Part shown: positions 1 to 5,509 of the stretch, in pieces
How the letters are laid out: each line of letters begins with the position of its first letter
How positions within the stretch are numbered: the first letter of the stretch is position 1
NCBI GenBank assembly: GCA_030591795.1
Contig: JAUVAJ010000089.1
Span: 1 to 7,155, forward strand
Direction of reading: 5' to 3'
Length of the DNA stretch: 7,155 nucleotides
DNA from: Desulfuromonadales bacterium
GTDB lineage: Bacteria; Desulfobacterota; Desulfuromonadia; Desulfuromonadales; UBA2294
Notes under the pieces: model-generated
Seen by the model: only the letters and a program-made list of their open reading frames with translations
Told to the model about the DNA's origin: nothing
Databases searched by the model: none
Made by a program: the position numbers and the translations under genes

Positions 1-38
1 ATAAACTATTGGTGTCATGAGTCTCACTTTTTTACAGG

Positions 39-872
39 TCAGACCGTCAAAACTGATCCGACAGAGAGAAAAAACACTTTGTCGGGGAAATGGCCATACA
101 GCTCTGCTCCCCTGCGTTGGCCGGTGCAATGGCCAACGCCAACTTTCTGCACATTATATTGTTTCAACACCGCGATCGCCTGAGCAAATTGTTCGTCACT
201 TGCCGGGGCGAGATGCGTCCCGCCAAGCACAGCGTAAATCTGCTCATACTGCATAGAAGCACTGACATGGTGCAGAATATTGGCCAACCCGGCATGGGCG
301 CAACCGAGTAGAACCACAAGTCCCTTTTTAGATTCAATCACCACTGAACAATCATCGTCTATTTGATCGAGCTGCAACGTGCCCGACTTGTCTTTGAATT
401 GCAGGGCCGGGTCGACTTTTTCACAGGCGGAACGTCGTGGAATTTCACCGCTCAACCATAAACCAGGCGACAGCTCCCGGAAATCGACTGACAGGTCAAA
501 GCATGCCCCCTGTTTTTCCAGTTCATCCCTAGTAAATGGCATCCCGTTCGGGCGTTGTTCAAATTTCCCAACCCAGAAACGCTCTTTGAACAGGCCAGGA
601 TGACCATATACAGGTACAGAACCAGAGCGGCTTAACGCTTGCTGTAAGCCACCGGTATGATCAAAGTGGCCATGGCTTAATATGATCCCCTTCAGCTTGT
701 TAAGAGAGGCTCCCAGCAAGTCGGCGTTGTGCAACAGGCCGCGACCCTGACCTGTGTCAAACAAGAAAGAGCCATTATCGGTTCCAATCAAGCAGGAAAA
801 TCCGTGCTCACCAATGGCTTGGACCGGATTGCTGACGCTATTTTCACAAATTATTGTCAACTGCTGTAACAT
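39..872 (-). CDS. MBL-fold metallohydrolase, RFA-P synthase-like (COG1237 type)
   Basis: A 277-residue protein of the metallo-beta-lactamase fold, probably cytoplasmic because no signal peptide or membrane segment is visible. The metal-binding motif SHGHFDHTGG lies at residues 66-75 (H67, H69, D71, H72). Further candidate ligands or active-site residues are H91 in YGHP, H193 in GCAHAG, H220 in GGTH and H248 in GHCTG. The GCAHAG, GGTH and GHC series is characteristic of the subfamily that includes the archaeal dihydropterin/ribofuranosyl-aminobenzene-phosphate synthases of methanopterin synthesis. Bacterial members are usually named only as MBL-fold hydrolases, and their substrates are mostly unknown. 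The ATG start gives a family-typical N-terminus (MLQQLTIICENS), with a weak GAAAG upstream. The gene is transcribed away from yhbY and no partner gene is visible, so the fold is certain but the reaction is not. Confidence 0.9.
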   Translation of the reverse strand: MLQQLTIICENSVSNPVQAIGEHGFSCLIGTDNGSFLFDTGQGRGLLHNADLLGASLNKLKGIILSHGHFDHTGGLQQALSRSGSVPVYGHPGLFKERFWVGKFEQRPNGMPFTRDELEKQGACFDLSVDFRELSPGLWLSGEIPRRSACEKVDPALQFKDKSGTLQLDQIDDDCSVVIESKKGLVVLLGCAHAGLANILHHVSASMQYEQIYAVLGGTHLAPASDEQFAQAIAVLKQYNVQKVGVGHCTGQRRGAELYGHFPDKVFFLSVGSVLTV

Positions 873-1045
873 GAAAACACTTTCAGTAGAGACTTGCCGA
901 AATTATCTGATTGCCATTCTCTGGCAGCTGCAATATGATGCATTCCCCCTTGAAATAAGGCCGGATCACAACAAAAGCTAGATGTTAAGTTCGACCTGAA
1001 AACCGACAATCTTCCAAGTTTTATTAGAGGAGCTACAATATTATC

Positions 1046-1342
1046 ATGCTAGAACTTAAAGGGAAACAAGTCCGTTTTTTGCGCGGTCTGGGACACCACC
1101 TGCAACCGGTCATAATGCTTGGCAAAGATGCTCTAAGTGAACAAGTGGTTCGAGCTGCAGACGAGGCTCTGGCAAAACATGAACTGATCAAGGTGAGGCT
1201 GCAGGAAGGTTGCATGCTTGATCGCAAAGAAGCGGCAAAGGAGTTGGCTCTTTTAACAACGTCCAGTATTGCACAAGTTCTTGGCAACACCTTCCTGTTG
1301 TATCGCCGCGGAGAAAAACCGGAAATCAACCTCCCGTCCTGA
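1046..1342 (+). CDS. yhbY: YhbY family ribosome assembly RNA-binding protein (CRM domain)
   Basis: A 98-residue protein that is essentially a single CRM domain. Members bind RNA and associate with pre-50S ribosomal particles. Recognisable family segments are KQVRFLRGLGHHLQPVIMLG near residues 7-26, HELIKVRL near 45-52 and QVLGNTFLLYRR near 77-88. The length matches E. coli YhbY (97 residues). The usual GxxG loop appears here as G-K-D-A, so its last glycine is alanine. The ATG start is preceded by GAGGAG at 1027-1032, with a rather long spacer of 13 bases. The gene stands alone, divergent from the MBL-fold gene and converging on dgt. I see no clear promoter or strong terminator beside it. Confidence 0.95.
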   Translation: MLELKGKQVRFLRGLGHHLQPVIMLGKDALSEQVVRAADEALAKHELIKVRLQEGCMLDRKEAAKELALLTTSSIAQVLGNTFLLYRRGEKPEINLPS

Positions 1343-1372
1343 AAATGACTGAGAGGTAGTTTTCTATATAAT

Positions 1373-2506
1373 TCATACCCTCTCATACGGTTCGAACAGA
1401 CGCTTATATTCATTCATGGCGTAACGGTCTGTCATGCCGGCAATATAGTCACAAACAACAACCATTTGCCCGTCTAAAGCATATTTATCCTGATAACTAT
1501 GCGGTAGCAATGAAGGGTTTTCGGTATAGCTTTCAAACAGTAAACGAATAAACCGTGTCGATTTAACCCGCATCCGTTCAACTTTGTAGTGCGTATAAAG
1601 CTTTTTCCAGAGGAATCGCTTCAACCCCTTGTTTTTAAGCGCAATTTCCTTACTGAATGTTACACATCTACTTCCTGCATTACGGACATCATCAAGACTC
1701 TGAATACGCTTGGCGTCAACATTTAACAGTGTTGCGTTAACCAGGTCAGCAATCAAAATGCCGATCAGGTGGCTGATAGTTTGCCGGATATATCGTGCTT
1801 CATCCAGGCCCGGGAACTTATCTTTAACCAGCGCAGAGGCATCACACCAGAGCTCGATCTCCTCTAATTCGGACAGGTTCAGATAACCGGCTTTAAGGCC
1901 ATCATCGATGTCGTGATTATTATATGCAATCTCATCAGCCAGATCTATCAACTGGGCTTCCATGGTCGGTTGCAATTTTGGCAAGAACTCTGCAGCCGAC
2001 TTATCGCCCGGTCGATCATACTCCGAGGAGTGTTTGATGATCCCCTCGCGGGTTTCGAACGTAAGGTTTAAACCATTAAAATCGGGATAACGTTCTTCCA
2101 GATGATCAACTATCCGCAGCGACTGTCTATTATGCTCAAAGCCTCCATGCTCCTGCATGAGTTCATTCAGAATATGTTCACCAGTATGACCAAAGGGTGT
2201 ATGCCCCAGATCGTGTGCCAAAGCCAGCGCTTCAGCCAGATCTTCATTTAAACCGAGACGGCGGGCTATACCACGGGAAATTTGCGCAACTTCCAGGGAG
2301 TGCGTCAGCCGGGTACGGTAATAATCTCCTTCGTGATTTATAAATACCTGGGTTTTGTATTCAAGACGTCTGAACGCTGCACAATGGATGATACGATCAC
2401 GATCACGTTCAAAGGCGGGACGATCATCCTTGAATGGCTCCTGGTGAAGACGTCCGCGTGATTGTTGGCTTAGTGCAGCATAAGGTGCGAGATCAGGTCG
2501 TTCCAT
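1373..2506 (-). CDS. dgt: Deoxyguanosinetriphosphate triphosphohydrolase-like protein (HD domain, type 2)
   Basis: A 377-residue HD-domain phosphohydrolase of the dGTPase family. Members split dNTPs into deoxynucleosides and triphosphate and help set dNTP pools. The metal site is visible: H69 in RTRLTHSLEVAQ, H98-D99 in AHDLGHTPFGH, and D191 in the DLADEIAYNNHDIDD segment. The N-terminal stretch FERDRDRIIHCAAFRRLEYKTQV is typical of the type-2 bacterial form, as is the shorter length (E. coli Dgt is about 505 residues). The ATG start is well supported: on the coding strand GGAGG (complement of 2514-2518) lies 7-8 bases upstream. The gene is divergent from rsmD, and its 3' end lies 30 bases from the 3' end of yhbY. 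Substrate preference among dNTPs cannot be read from the sequence. Confidence 0.95.
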   Translation of the reverse strand: MERPDLAPYAALSQQSRGRLHQEPFKDDRPAFERDRDRIIHCAAFRRLEYKTQVFINHEGDYYRTRLTHSLEVAQISRGIARRLGLNEDLAEALALAHDLGHTPFGHTGEHILNELMQEHGGFEHNRQSLRIVDHLEERYPDFNGLNLTFETREGIIKHSSEYDRPGDKSAAEFLPKLQPTMEAQLIDLADEIAYNNHDIDDGLKAGYLNLSELEEIELWCDASALVKDKFPGLDEARYIRQTISHLIGILIADLVNATLLNVDAKRIQSLDDVRNAGSRCVTFSKEIALKNKGLKRFLWKKLYTHYKVERMRVKSTRFIRLLFESYTENPSLLPHSYQDKYALDGQMVVVCDYIAGMTDRYAMNEYKRLFEPYERV

Positions 2507-2537
2507 ATATATTCCTCCACTTTGTTCGTTTGTCGCT

Positions 2538-2566
2538 ATTCTACCATTGCTTGACTGACAGATTAA
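2538..2566 (-). promoter_or_regulatory. Candidate promoter of dgt
   Basis: Read leftward, TAGAAT (complement of 2538-2543) matches the sigma-70 -10 consensus at 5 of 6 positions. It is 17 bases from a poor -35, TTAATC (complement of 2561-2566). Transcription would begin near 2531, giving a leader of about 25 bases that contains the strong dgt ribosome-binding site. The weak -35 makes this tentative. Confidence 0.35.
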
Positions 2567-2597
2567 GTCACAAACTTTCTATACGCTAAATTCTTGA

Positions 2598-2609
2598 CCT
2601 GAATTCAGG
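2598..2609. repeat. Perfect 12-base palindrome between dgt and rsmD
   Basis: CCTGAATTCAGG is a perfect dyad in the 162-base divergent intergenic region, upstream of both candidate promoters. Symmetry stops at 2597/2610. The position would suit a dimeric regulator, but I do not recognise the motif and a chance palindrome is possible. Confidence 0.5.
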
Positions 2610-2617
2610 CCGTATGA

Positions 2618-2646
2618 TATTTTTAACTAGATGAACAACCTATAAT
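2618..2646 (+). promoter_or_regulatory. Candidate promoter of rsmD-coaD-DUF1858
   Basis: A perfect -10 hexamer, TATAAT, lies at 2641-2646. The hexamer 17 bases upstream (2618-2623, TATTTT) is a poor -35. The better -35-like TTGACC at 2594-2599 is too far from it to pair at normal spacing. Transcription would start near 2653, leaving a leader of about 16 bases that holds the rsmD ribosome-binding site. Confidence 0.4.
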
Positions 2647-2658
2647 TATTGAACTTTT

Positions 2659-2666
2659 AAGGTGAT
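2659..2666 (+). promoter_or_regulatory. Ribosome-binding site that fixes the TTG start of rsmD
   Basis: AAGGTGAT contains AGGTGAT, a 7-base complement to the ATCACCT stretch at the 3' end of 16S rRNA. It uses the downstream part of the anti-Shine-Dalgarno region. It sits directly before the TTG at 2669, and an in-frame TGA at 2666-2668 rules out any start further upstream. Confidence 0.65.
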
Positions 2667-2668
2667 GA

Positions 2669-3229
2669 TTGCGCATTATAAGTGGCACAGCCAGAGGTTG
2701 CAAACTGGCAGAATTTTCAATTTCAGCGATCAGACCAACATCAGATCGGGTGCGTGAAGCCGTATTCAGTATTTTGCTCAGCAAACTTGGCAGCCTTAAA
2801 GGTCGAACTGTACTCGATCTGTTTGCCGGAACCGGTGCTATGGGCCTTGAGGCGCTAAGCCGGGGCGCTGAGTCGGTAATATTTATTGATCAAGCCAGAG
2901 AAGCTGCTGGTCTGATCCGAAAAAATGCAGTATCGGCCAATCTTTCTGAAAATGCTGTTATTATGCAAATTGAGGCACAAAAAGGTATTGCGACCCAGTC
3001 GGAACCGGTTGATCTGATTTTCATGGATCCACCGTATAACCAGCAGGATATTGCAGAAGTTTTACTCAGTCTGGCCGAGCAAAATTTATTAAAGTCGGCC
3101 GGTGTGATTTGTGTCGAGACTGCCCACACTACACCACTACCCGACACGGTAGCGTCACTGGTGCAAGTCGATCGGCGCAAATATGGTTCTACCTCAATCA
3201 GTCTGTACGAGCATGGAGACTTTTCTTAA
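2669..3229 (+). CDS. rsmD: 16S rRNA (guanine(966)-N(2))-methyltransferase RsmD
   Basis: A 186-residue SAM-dependent methyltransferase that modifies G966 of 16S rRNA in the 30S subunit. Visible motifs are the family N-terminus [19 protein letters not shown] at 22-30, the SAM-binding motif [18 protein letters not shown] beginning at D50, the following acidic strand end FID at 72-74, and the catalytic DPPY at 120-123. The length is normal. The start is TTG: an in-frame TGA ends immediately before it, and the protein begins as the family normally does. It leads an apparent operon. Its TAA stop overlaps the coaD ATG by one base (TAATG), which suggests translational coupling. Pairing of rsmD with coaD is common in bacteria. 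Confidence 0.96.
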   Translation: MRIISGTARGCKLAEFSISAIRPTSDRVREAVFSILLSKLGSLKGRTVLDLFAGTGAMGLEALSRGAESVIFIDQAREAAGLIRKNAVSANLSENAVIMQIEAQKGIATQSEPVDLIFMDPPYNQQDIAEVLLSLAEQNLLKSAGVICVETAHTTPLPDTVASLVQVDRRKYGSTSISLYEHGDFS

Positions 3230-3714
3230 TGAATAAACGTATCGCCGTCTACCCCGGATCATTTGACCCGATCACTAACGGACATCTAGATATTATGACT
3301 CGTGGACTTAACAACTTTGACGAATTGATTGTCGCTGTAGCCCAAAATTCTGGGAAAACATCATTATTCAGCATCGATGAACGGATCGAAATGATTCGGG
3401 AAGCTCTGGGCCACAACAAACGCTTACGAGTTGATTCCTTTAATGGATTACTAGTCGATTATGCAGCCAGCCAGAAGGCACAGGTTATATTGCGTGGGCT
3501 ACGTGCGGTCTCGGACTTTGAGTATGAATTCCAGTTGGCACAAATGAACCATACCGTGAATCCGGAAGTCGAAACACTGTTTATGATGACAGCCGTCCCT
3601 TACGGCTACCTTAGCTCCTCTATTGTCAAAGAAGTTGCTTCATATCAGGGCAATATAGACGAGTTTGTTCCACCTGTGGTCAAAACGGCCCTTCAGCGCA
3701 AATTTGGTAAATAA
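3229..3714 (+). CDS. coaD: Phosphopantetheine adenylyltransferase CoaD
   Basis: A 161-residue nucleotidyltransferase of the cytidylyltransferase-like fold. It adenylates 4'-phosphopantetheine with ATP to give dephospho-CoA, the penultimate step of coenzyme A synthesis. Motifs are [14 protein letters not shown] near residues 9-22 with the T/HxGH-type TNGH at 16-19, [13 protein letters not shown] at 88-100, and SSSIVKE at 129-135 (the ISSTxxR/K-like loop). The reading frame is open upstream to 3109, but the ATG at 3229 is the right start. It yields the canonical [14 protein letters not shown] terminus and the usual length, has GGAG at 3215-3218 ten bases ahead, and overlaps the rsmD stop by one base. 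It is the second gene of the rsmD operon. Confidence 0.97.
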   Translation: MNKRIAVYPGSFDPITNGHLDIMTRGLNNFDELIVAVAQNSGKTSLFSIDERIEMIREALGHNKRLRVDSFNGLLVDYAASQKAQVILRGLRAVSDFEYEFQLAQMNHTVNPEVETLFMMTAVPYGYLSSSIVKEVASYQGNIDEFVPPVVKTALQRKFGK

Positions 3715-3729
3715 CCGGAGGTTGCAGAT

Positions 3730-3921
3730 ATGATTAAACAAGATATGAAAATTGAAGAAATCATCCACCAACACCCTGAAACGATTAAGGTATTCAAGGA
3801 GTTCGGGCTGGAGTGCAACATCTGCTCAATCGCCGCCTATGAGGACCTGGAACATGGCGCAGGTGTGCACAAGGTTGATTTACAGGAGCTATTGAAACAG
3901 TTGAACGCAGCTATCGACTGA
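3730..3921 (+). CDS. DUF1858 domain protein, small CxxC redox-disulfide type
   Basis: A 63-residue protein made of a single DUF1858-like domain. It opens with MIKQDMKIEEIIHQHPETIKVF, followed by FGLECNICSIAAYEDLEHGA. The CNIC motif (C29, C32) could form a disulfide or bind metal. The family is common in anaerobes, sometimes fused or adjacent to hybrid-cluster or other redox proteins, and its biochemical role is unknown. The start is well supported by GGAGG at 3717-3721, eight bases before the ATG. It begins 15 bases after coaD, so it is probably the third gene of that operon. Its 3' end lies 10 bases from the convergent queE. There is no signal peptide or membrane segment. Function cannot be assigned. 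Confidence 0.85.
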   Translation: MIKQDMKIEEIIHQHPETIKVFKEFGLECNICSIAAYEDLEHGAGVHKVDLQELLKQLNAAID

Positions 3922-3924
3922 TTG

Positions 3925-3941
3925 TTTACTTTTAAAGTAAA
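3925..3941. repeat. AT-rich dyad at the DUF1858/queE convergence
   Basis: TTTACTTTTAAAGTAAA is a perfect inverted repeat, with 8-base arms around one base. It spans the 10-base gap between the two stop codons and overlaps the queE stop. A weak two-way terminator is conceivable, but the stem has only one G-C pair per strand and no separate T-tract. Confidence 0.3.
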
Positions 3942-4684
3942 TTAAGCCAACGAGGCGTTTGAGGAATAATACGTACGGAAGGAAATTTACTGGCCGCAGC
4001 TGCCTGTAGTCTGAAAAGATGTTGCGCGCTGACCGTCTGTCCGGTGGCGGTTACCGGTTGCAGGATCAAACTTGCAGAAGATGCGCACTCGTGCATAATG
4101 CTGGCCGCACGTTCCACCTCTTCAATCGTACTGGAATCCGACACAACAAGCTTTGCACAGAGCAGCTTCTCACCTGCCATCCGCAAGAAGTTACGGTGCT
4201 CATCCCATGGCGTTGCCGGTCCGCTGACCGACTCCAGTTTAAAATCCATCGAAATAAAGTCTATGTCCGCAACAACTTGAGCCAGTTCTTTAACCAGTGT
4301 ACCGTTGGTTTCAAGATGAATCGGCAAAACACGCTTCAATTGCGGAATCCAGCTTGTCAATATGTCTATTGAAGCGAGTGGTTCGCCACCGGTCAGGCTA
4401 ATCGAATGATGTAAGCCCGGATACCGGTTTTTAAACTGCTCAATCAAGCCGACGACACGATCCAGGCAGACAGGATTATCCCACGATTCGATCTGTCCAG
4501 TTCCAGGTTGGATTTCTACTTTGCAAACGGCAGACGGCTTGAAGTCGGTATCACAATAAATACAATCGAGATTGCAACCGGAAAGCCGGATAAACACCTG
4601 TCGAAAGCCGACCAGTGGCCCTTCCCCCTGAATAGAAGAAAATATTTCAACCAGAGTGGCGTCAGTCGGCTGAGTAGCTGGCAC
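3932..4684 (-). CDS. queE: 7-carboxy-7-deazaguanine synthase QueE (radical SAM)
   Basis: A 250-residue radical SAM enzyme. It converts 6-carboxy-5,6,7,8-tetrahydropterin to 7-carboxy-7-deazaguanine, the ring-contraction step of queuosine-precursor synthesis. The N-terminal IFSSIQGEGPLVGFRQVFIR is diagnostic. The [4Fe-4S] cluster motif is C37-x3-C41-x2-C44 within SGCNLDCIYCDT. GGEP at 99-102, LETNG at 124-128 and MDFK at 146-149 follow. The start is GTG (complement of 4682-4684), because an in-frame TAA lies ten codons upstream and no later start precedes the conserved region. This makes the gene overlap the end of queD by 23 bases with only a weak ribosome-binding site, so translation is probably coupled. 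Near the C-terminus, PQTPRW has proline where many family members have histidine. Confidence 0.95.
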   Translation of the reverse strand: MPATQPTDATLVEIFSSIQGEGPLVGFRQVFIRLSGCNLDCIYCDTDFKPSAVCKVEIQPGTGQIESWDNPVCLDRVVGLIEQFKNRYPGLHHSISLTGGEPLASIDILTSWIPQLKRVLPIHLETNGTLVKELAQVVADIDFISMDFKLESVSGPATPWDEHRNFLRMAGEKLLCAKLVVSDSSTIEEVERAASIMHECASSASLILQPVTATGQTVSAQHLFRLQAAAASKFPSVRIIPQTPRWLNLL

Positions 4685-5033
4685 AGGCTCTATCCGATTC
4701 CCAGACTGTTACACAATCGACAGTAACATTATTGCTGTTAAGTAACCGGCCAAGTTCTTCAAAAAGGTATTTGGCGATATGCTCCGAGGATGGGCTGAGC
4801 CCTTTAAACATCGGCAGATCATTCAGGTACTTATGGTCGAGTCGAGCCAACAGCTCTTTGGTTTCACGTTTCAGAATTTTAAAATCAACAGCGAGACCGG
4901 CATTATTCAACTCCCGAGCCGCCACACGAACTTCAACTTTCCAATTATGCCCATGCAGATTCTCGCAATCGCCCTGATAGTTAATCAGATTGTGCGCTGC
5001 AGCAAAATCAGTAAGAATTGTCAGATGATACAT
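4662..5033 (-). CDS. queD: 6-carboxy-5,6,7,8-tetrahydropterin synthase QueD
   Basis: A 123-residue member of the PTPS/QueD family. It converts 7,8-dihydroneopterin triphosphate to 6-carboxytetrahydropterin, the substrate of QueE encoded next to it. Zinc ligands are H14 (FAAAHNL) and H27 and H29 (CENLHGHNW). The catalytic cysteine is C23 in the CxxxHGH signature that distinguishes QueD. LDHKYLND at 65-72, SSEHIAKYL at 82-90 and VWES near 110-113 complete the family pattern. The frame extends upstream, but the ATG at 5033 gives the normal N-terminus MYHLTILTDFAAAH. It also has GAGGAG (complement of 5041-5046) seven bases ahead, inside the end of yacG. One base separates it from the yacG stop. 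It is the middle gene of yacG-queD-queE. Confidence 0.96.
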   Translation of the reverse strand: MYHLTILTDFAAAHNLINYQGDCENLHGHNWKVEVRVAARELNNAGLAVDFKILKRETKELLARLDHKYLNDLPMFKGLSPSSEHIAKYLFEELGRLLNSNNVTVDCVTVWESDRACASYSAD

Positions 5034-5034
5034 T

Positions 5035-5241
5035 TCATTGCTCCTCTTCAGGATTGGCCTGAGGAAACGGGATAACATTGTCTATTGATTCAGCGGAGAC
5101 AGTCGGAATCTGGTAACTGCCATCCGCCCAGTTGCCCAGATCAATCAGACGACAGCGCTCAGAACAGAACGGCCGATGTGGATTATCATCCCACTTGGTC
5201 TCGTTACGACAATATGGGCAAGGTACGGTTCTGCTGGTCAT
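5035..5241 (-). CDS. yacG: DNA gyrase inhibitor YacG family zinc-binding protein
   Basis: A 68-residue protein with the four-cysteine zinc site of YacG: C8 and C11 in CPYC, then C26 and C30 in FCSERC. The family segment RLIDLGNWADGSYQIP follows. E. coli YacG binds GyrB and inhibits DNA gyrase; that activity is assumed here from family membership. The acidic C-terminal tail (PEEEQ) is outside the conserved core. The start is supported by GGAGA about eight bases upstream. It is the promoter-proximal gene of a leftward unit with queD and queE, and the queD ribosome-binding site is embedded in its last codons. I see no riboswitch-like structure in the short stretch before it. Confidence 0.93.
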   Translation of the reverse strand: MTSRTVPCPYCRNETKWDDNPHRPFCSERCRLIDLGNWADGSYQIPTVSAESIDNVIPFPQANPEEEQ

Positions 5242-5324
5242 GGTCGATTCTCCAATAAATCCATCTTACAAAGGTTACCACACGCCATCCCAGTGACACA
5301 ACAATCGAGGACGTAATCCTAACG

Positions 5325-5354
5325 AAAAACCCAGTGCTGTCAAGCACCGGGCTT
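5325..5354 (-). terminator. Rho-independent terminator behind the tRNA-Gly fragment
   Basis: Read leftward, an arm AAGCCCGGTGC, a six-base loop TTGACA and an arm GCACTGGGTT form a stem of about ten pairs with two G-U pairs. A run of T follows (complement of 5325-5329). It begins eight bases after the CCA of the tRNA fragment, the same spacing as at the intact tRNA. It looks like the original terminator of a tRNA-Gly gene and would shield yacG from read-through. Confidence 0.75.
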
Positions 5355-5362
5355 AATTATAT

Positions 5363-5407
5363 TGGAGCGGGAAACGGGATTCGAACCCGCGACCTTCAGC
5401 TTGGGAA
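5363..5407 (-). pseudogene. tRNA-Gly 3' fragment (att-like direct repeat copy)
   Basis: These 45 bases are identical to the 3' part of the intact tRNA-Gly gene at 7072-7116 and have the same orientation. In tRNA numbering they run from position 32, the first base of the anticodon loop, through the anticodon 3' stem, variable loop, T arm, acceptor 3' strand, discriminator and CCA. The 5' half is missing: the sequence beyond 5407 cannot form the anticodon 5' stem or the acceptor 5' strand, so no functional tRNA can be made. Exact identity that stops at the anticodon-loop edge is what a tyrosine-recombinase att site in a tRNA gene leaves behind. A truncated duplicate gene is the alternative. Confidence 0.85.
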
Positions 5408-5450
5408 TATGTGAAAATGAATGAGGTCAAGATTATCAACTGAGTCAGAA

Positions 5451-5487
5451 TATAAAAAGCGCCTGACGCAGAATCACGACAGGCGCT
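5451..5487 (-). terminator. Strong rho-independent terminator of the aminotransferase gene
   Basis: Read leftward, arms AGCGCCTG and CAGGCGCT (complements of 5480-5487 and 5458-5465) form a perfect eight-pair GC-rich stem around a 14-base interior. TTTTTATA follows directly. It lies 22 bases after the aminotransferase stop, so it ends that transcript before the tRNA fragment. Confidence 0.9.
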
Positions 5488-5509
5488 GCAAATCAATCAT
5501 ACGAGACAA

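Noticed and set aside
1..18. Possible start of another leftward gene (ATG at the complement of 16-18) at the left edge
   Set aside because: Only six codons are inside the window, with a weak GTGAG ahead, which is too little to support a gene call. An operon with the MBL-fold gene remains possible.
912..931. Small hairpin TGCCA/TGGCA and the palindrome GCAGCTGC between the MBL-fold gene and yhbY
   Set aside because: The stems are very short and no promoter can be placed consistently around them. They are probably chance.
1341..1364. Weak inverted repeat GAAAAT/GTTTTC between yhbY and dgt as a terminator
   Set aside because: It has only about six pairs, mostly A-T, and no T-tract, which is not enough to call a terminator.
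1033..1413. Leftward 126-codon frame antisense to yhbY
   Set aside because: It lies antisense to a well-supported CRM-domain gene, and its cysteine-, serine- and arginine-rich translation looks like a frame shadow.
3109..3228. Forty-codon upstream extension of coaD
   Set aside because: It overlaps rsmD in another frame, is not CoaD-like, and the ATG at 3229 gives the canonical N-terminus with its own ribosome-binding site.
5034..5078. Fifteen-codon upstream extension of queD
   Set aside because: It lies inside yacG. The ATG at 5033 with GAGGAG upstream gives the normal QueD terminus.
5242..5324. preQ1 riboswitch ahead of yacG-queD-queE
   Set aside because: The short leader shows no pseudoknot-like arrangement or typical C-rich loop. 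Nothing beyond a possible weak -10 (TAAGAT) is visible.
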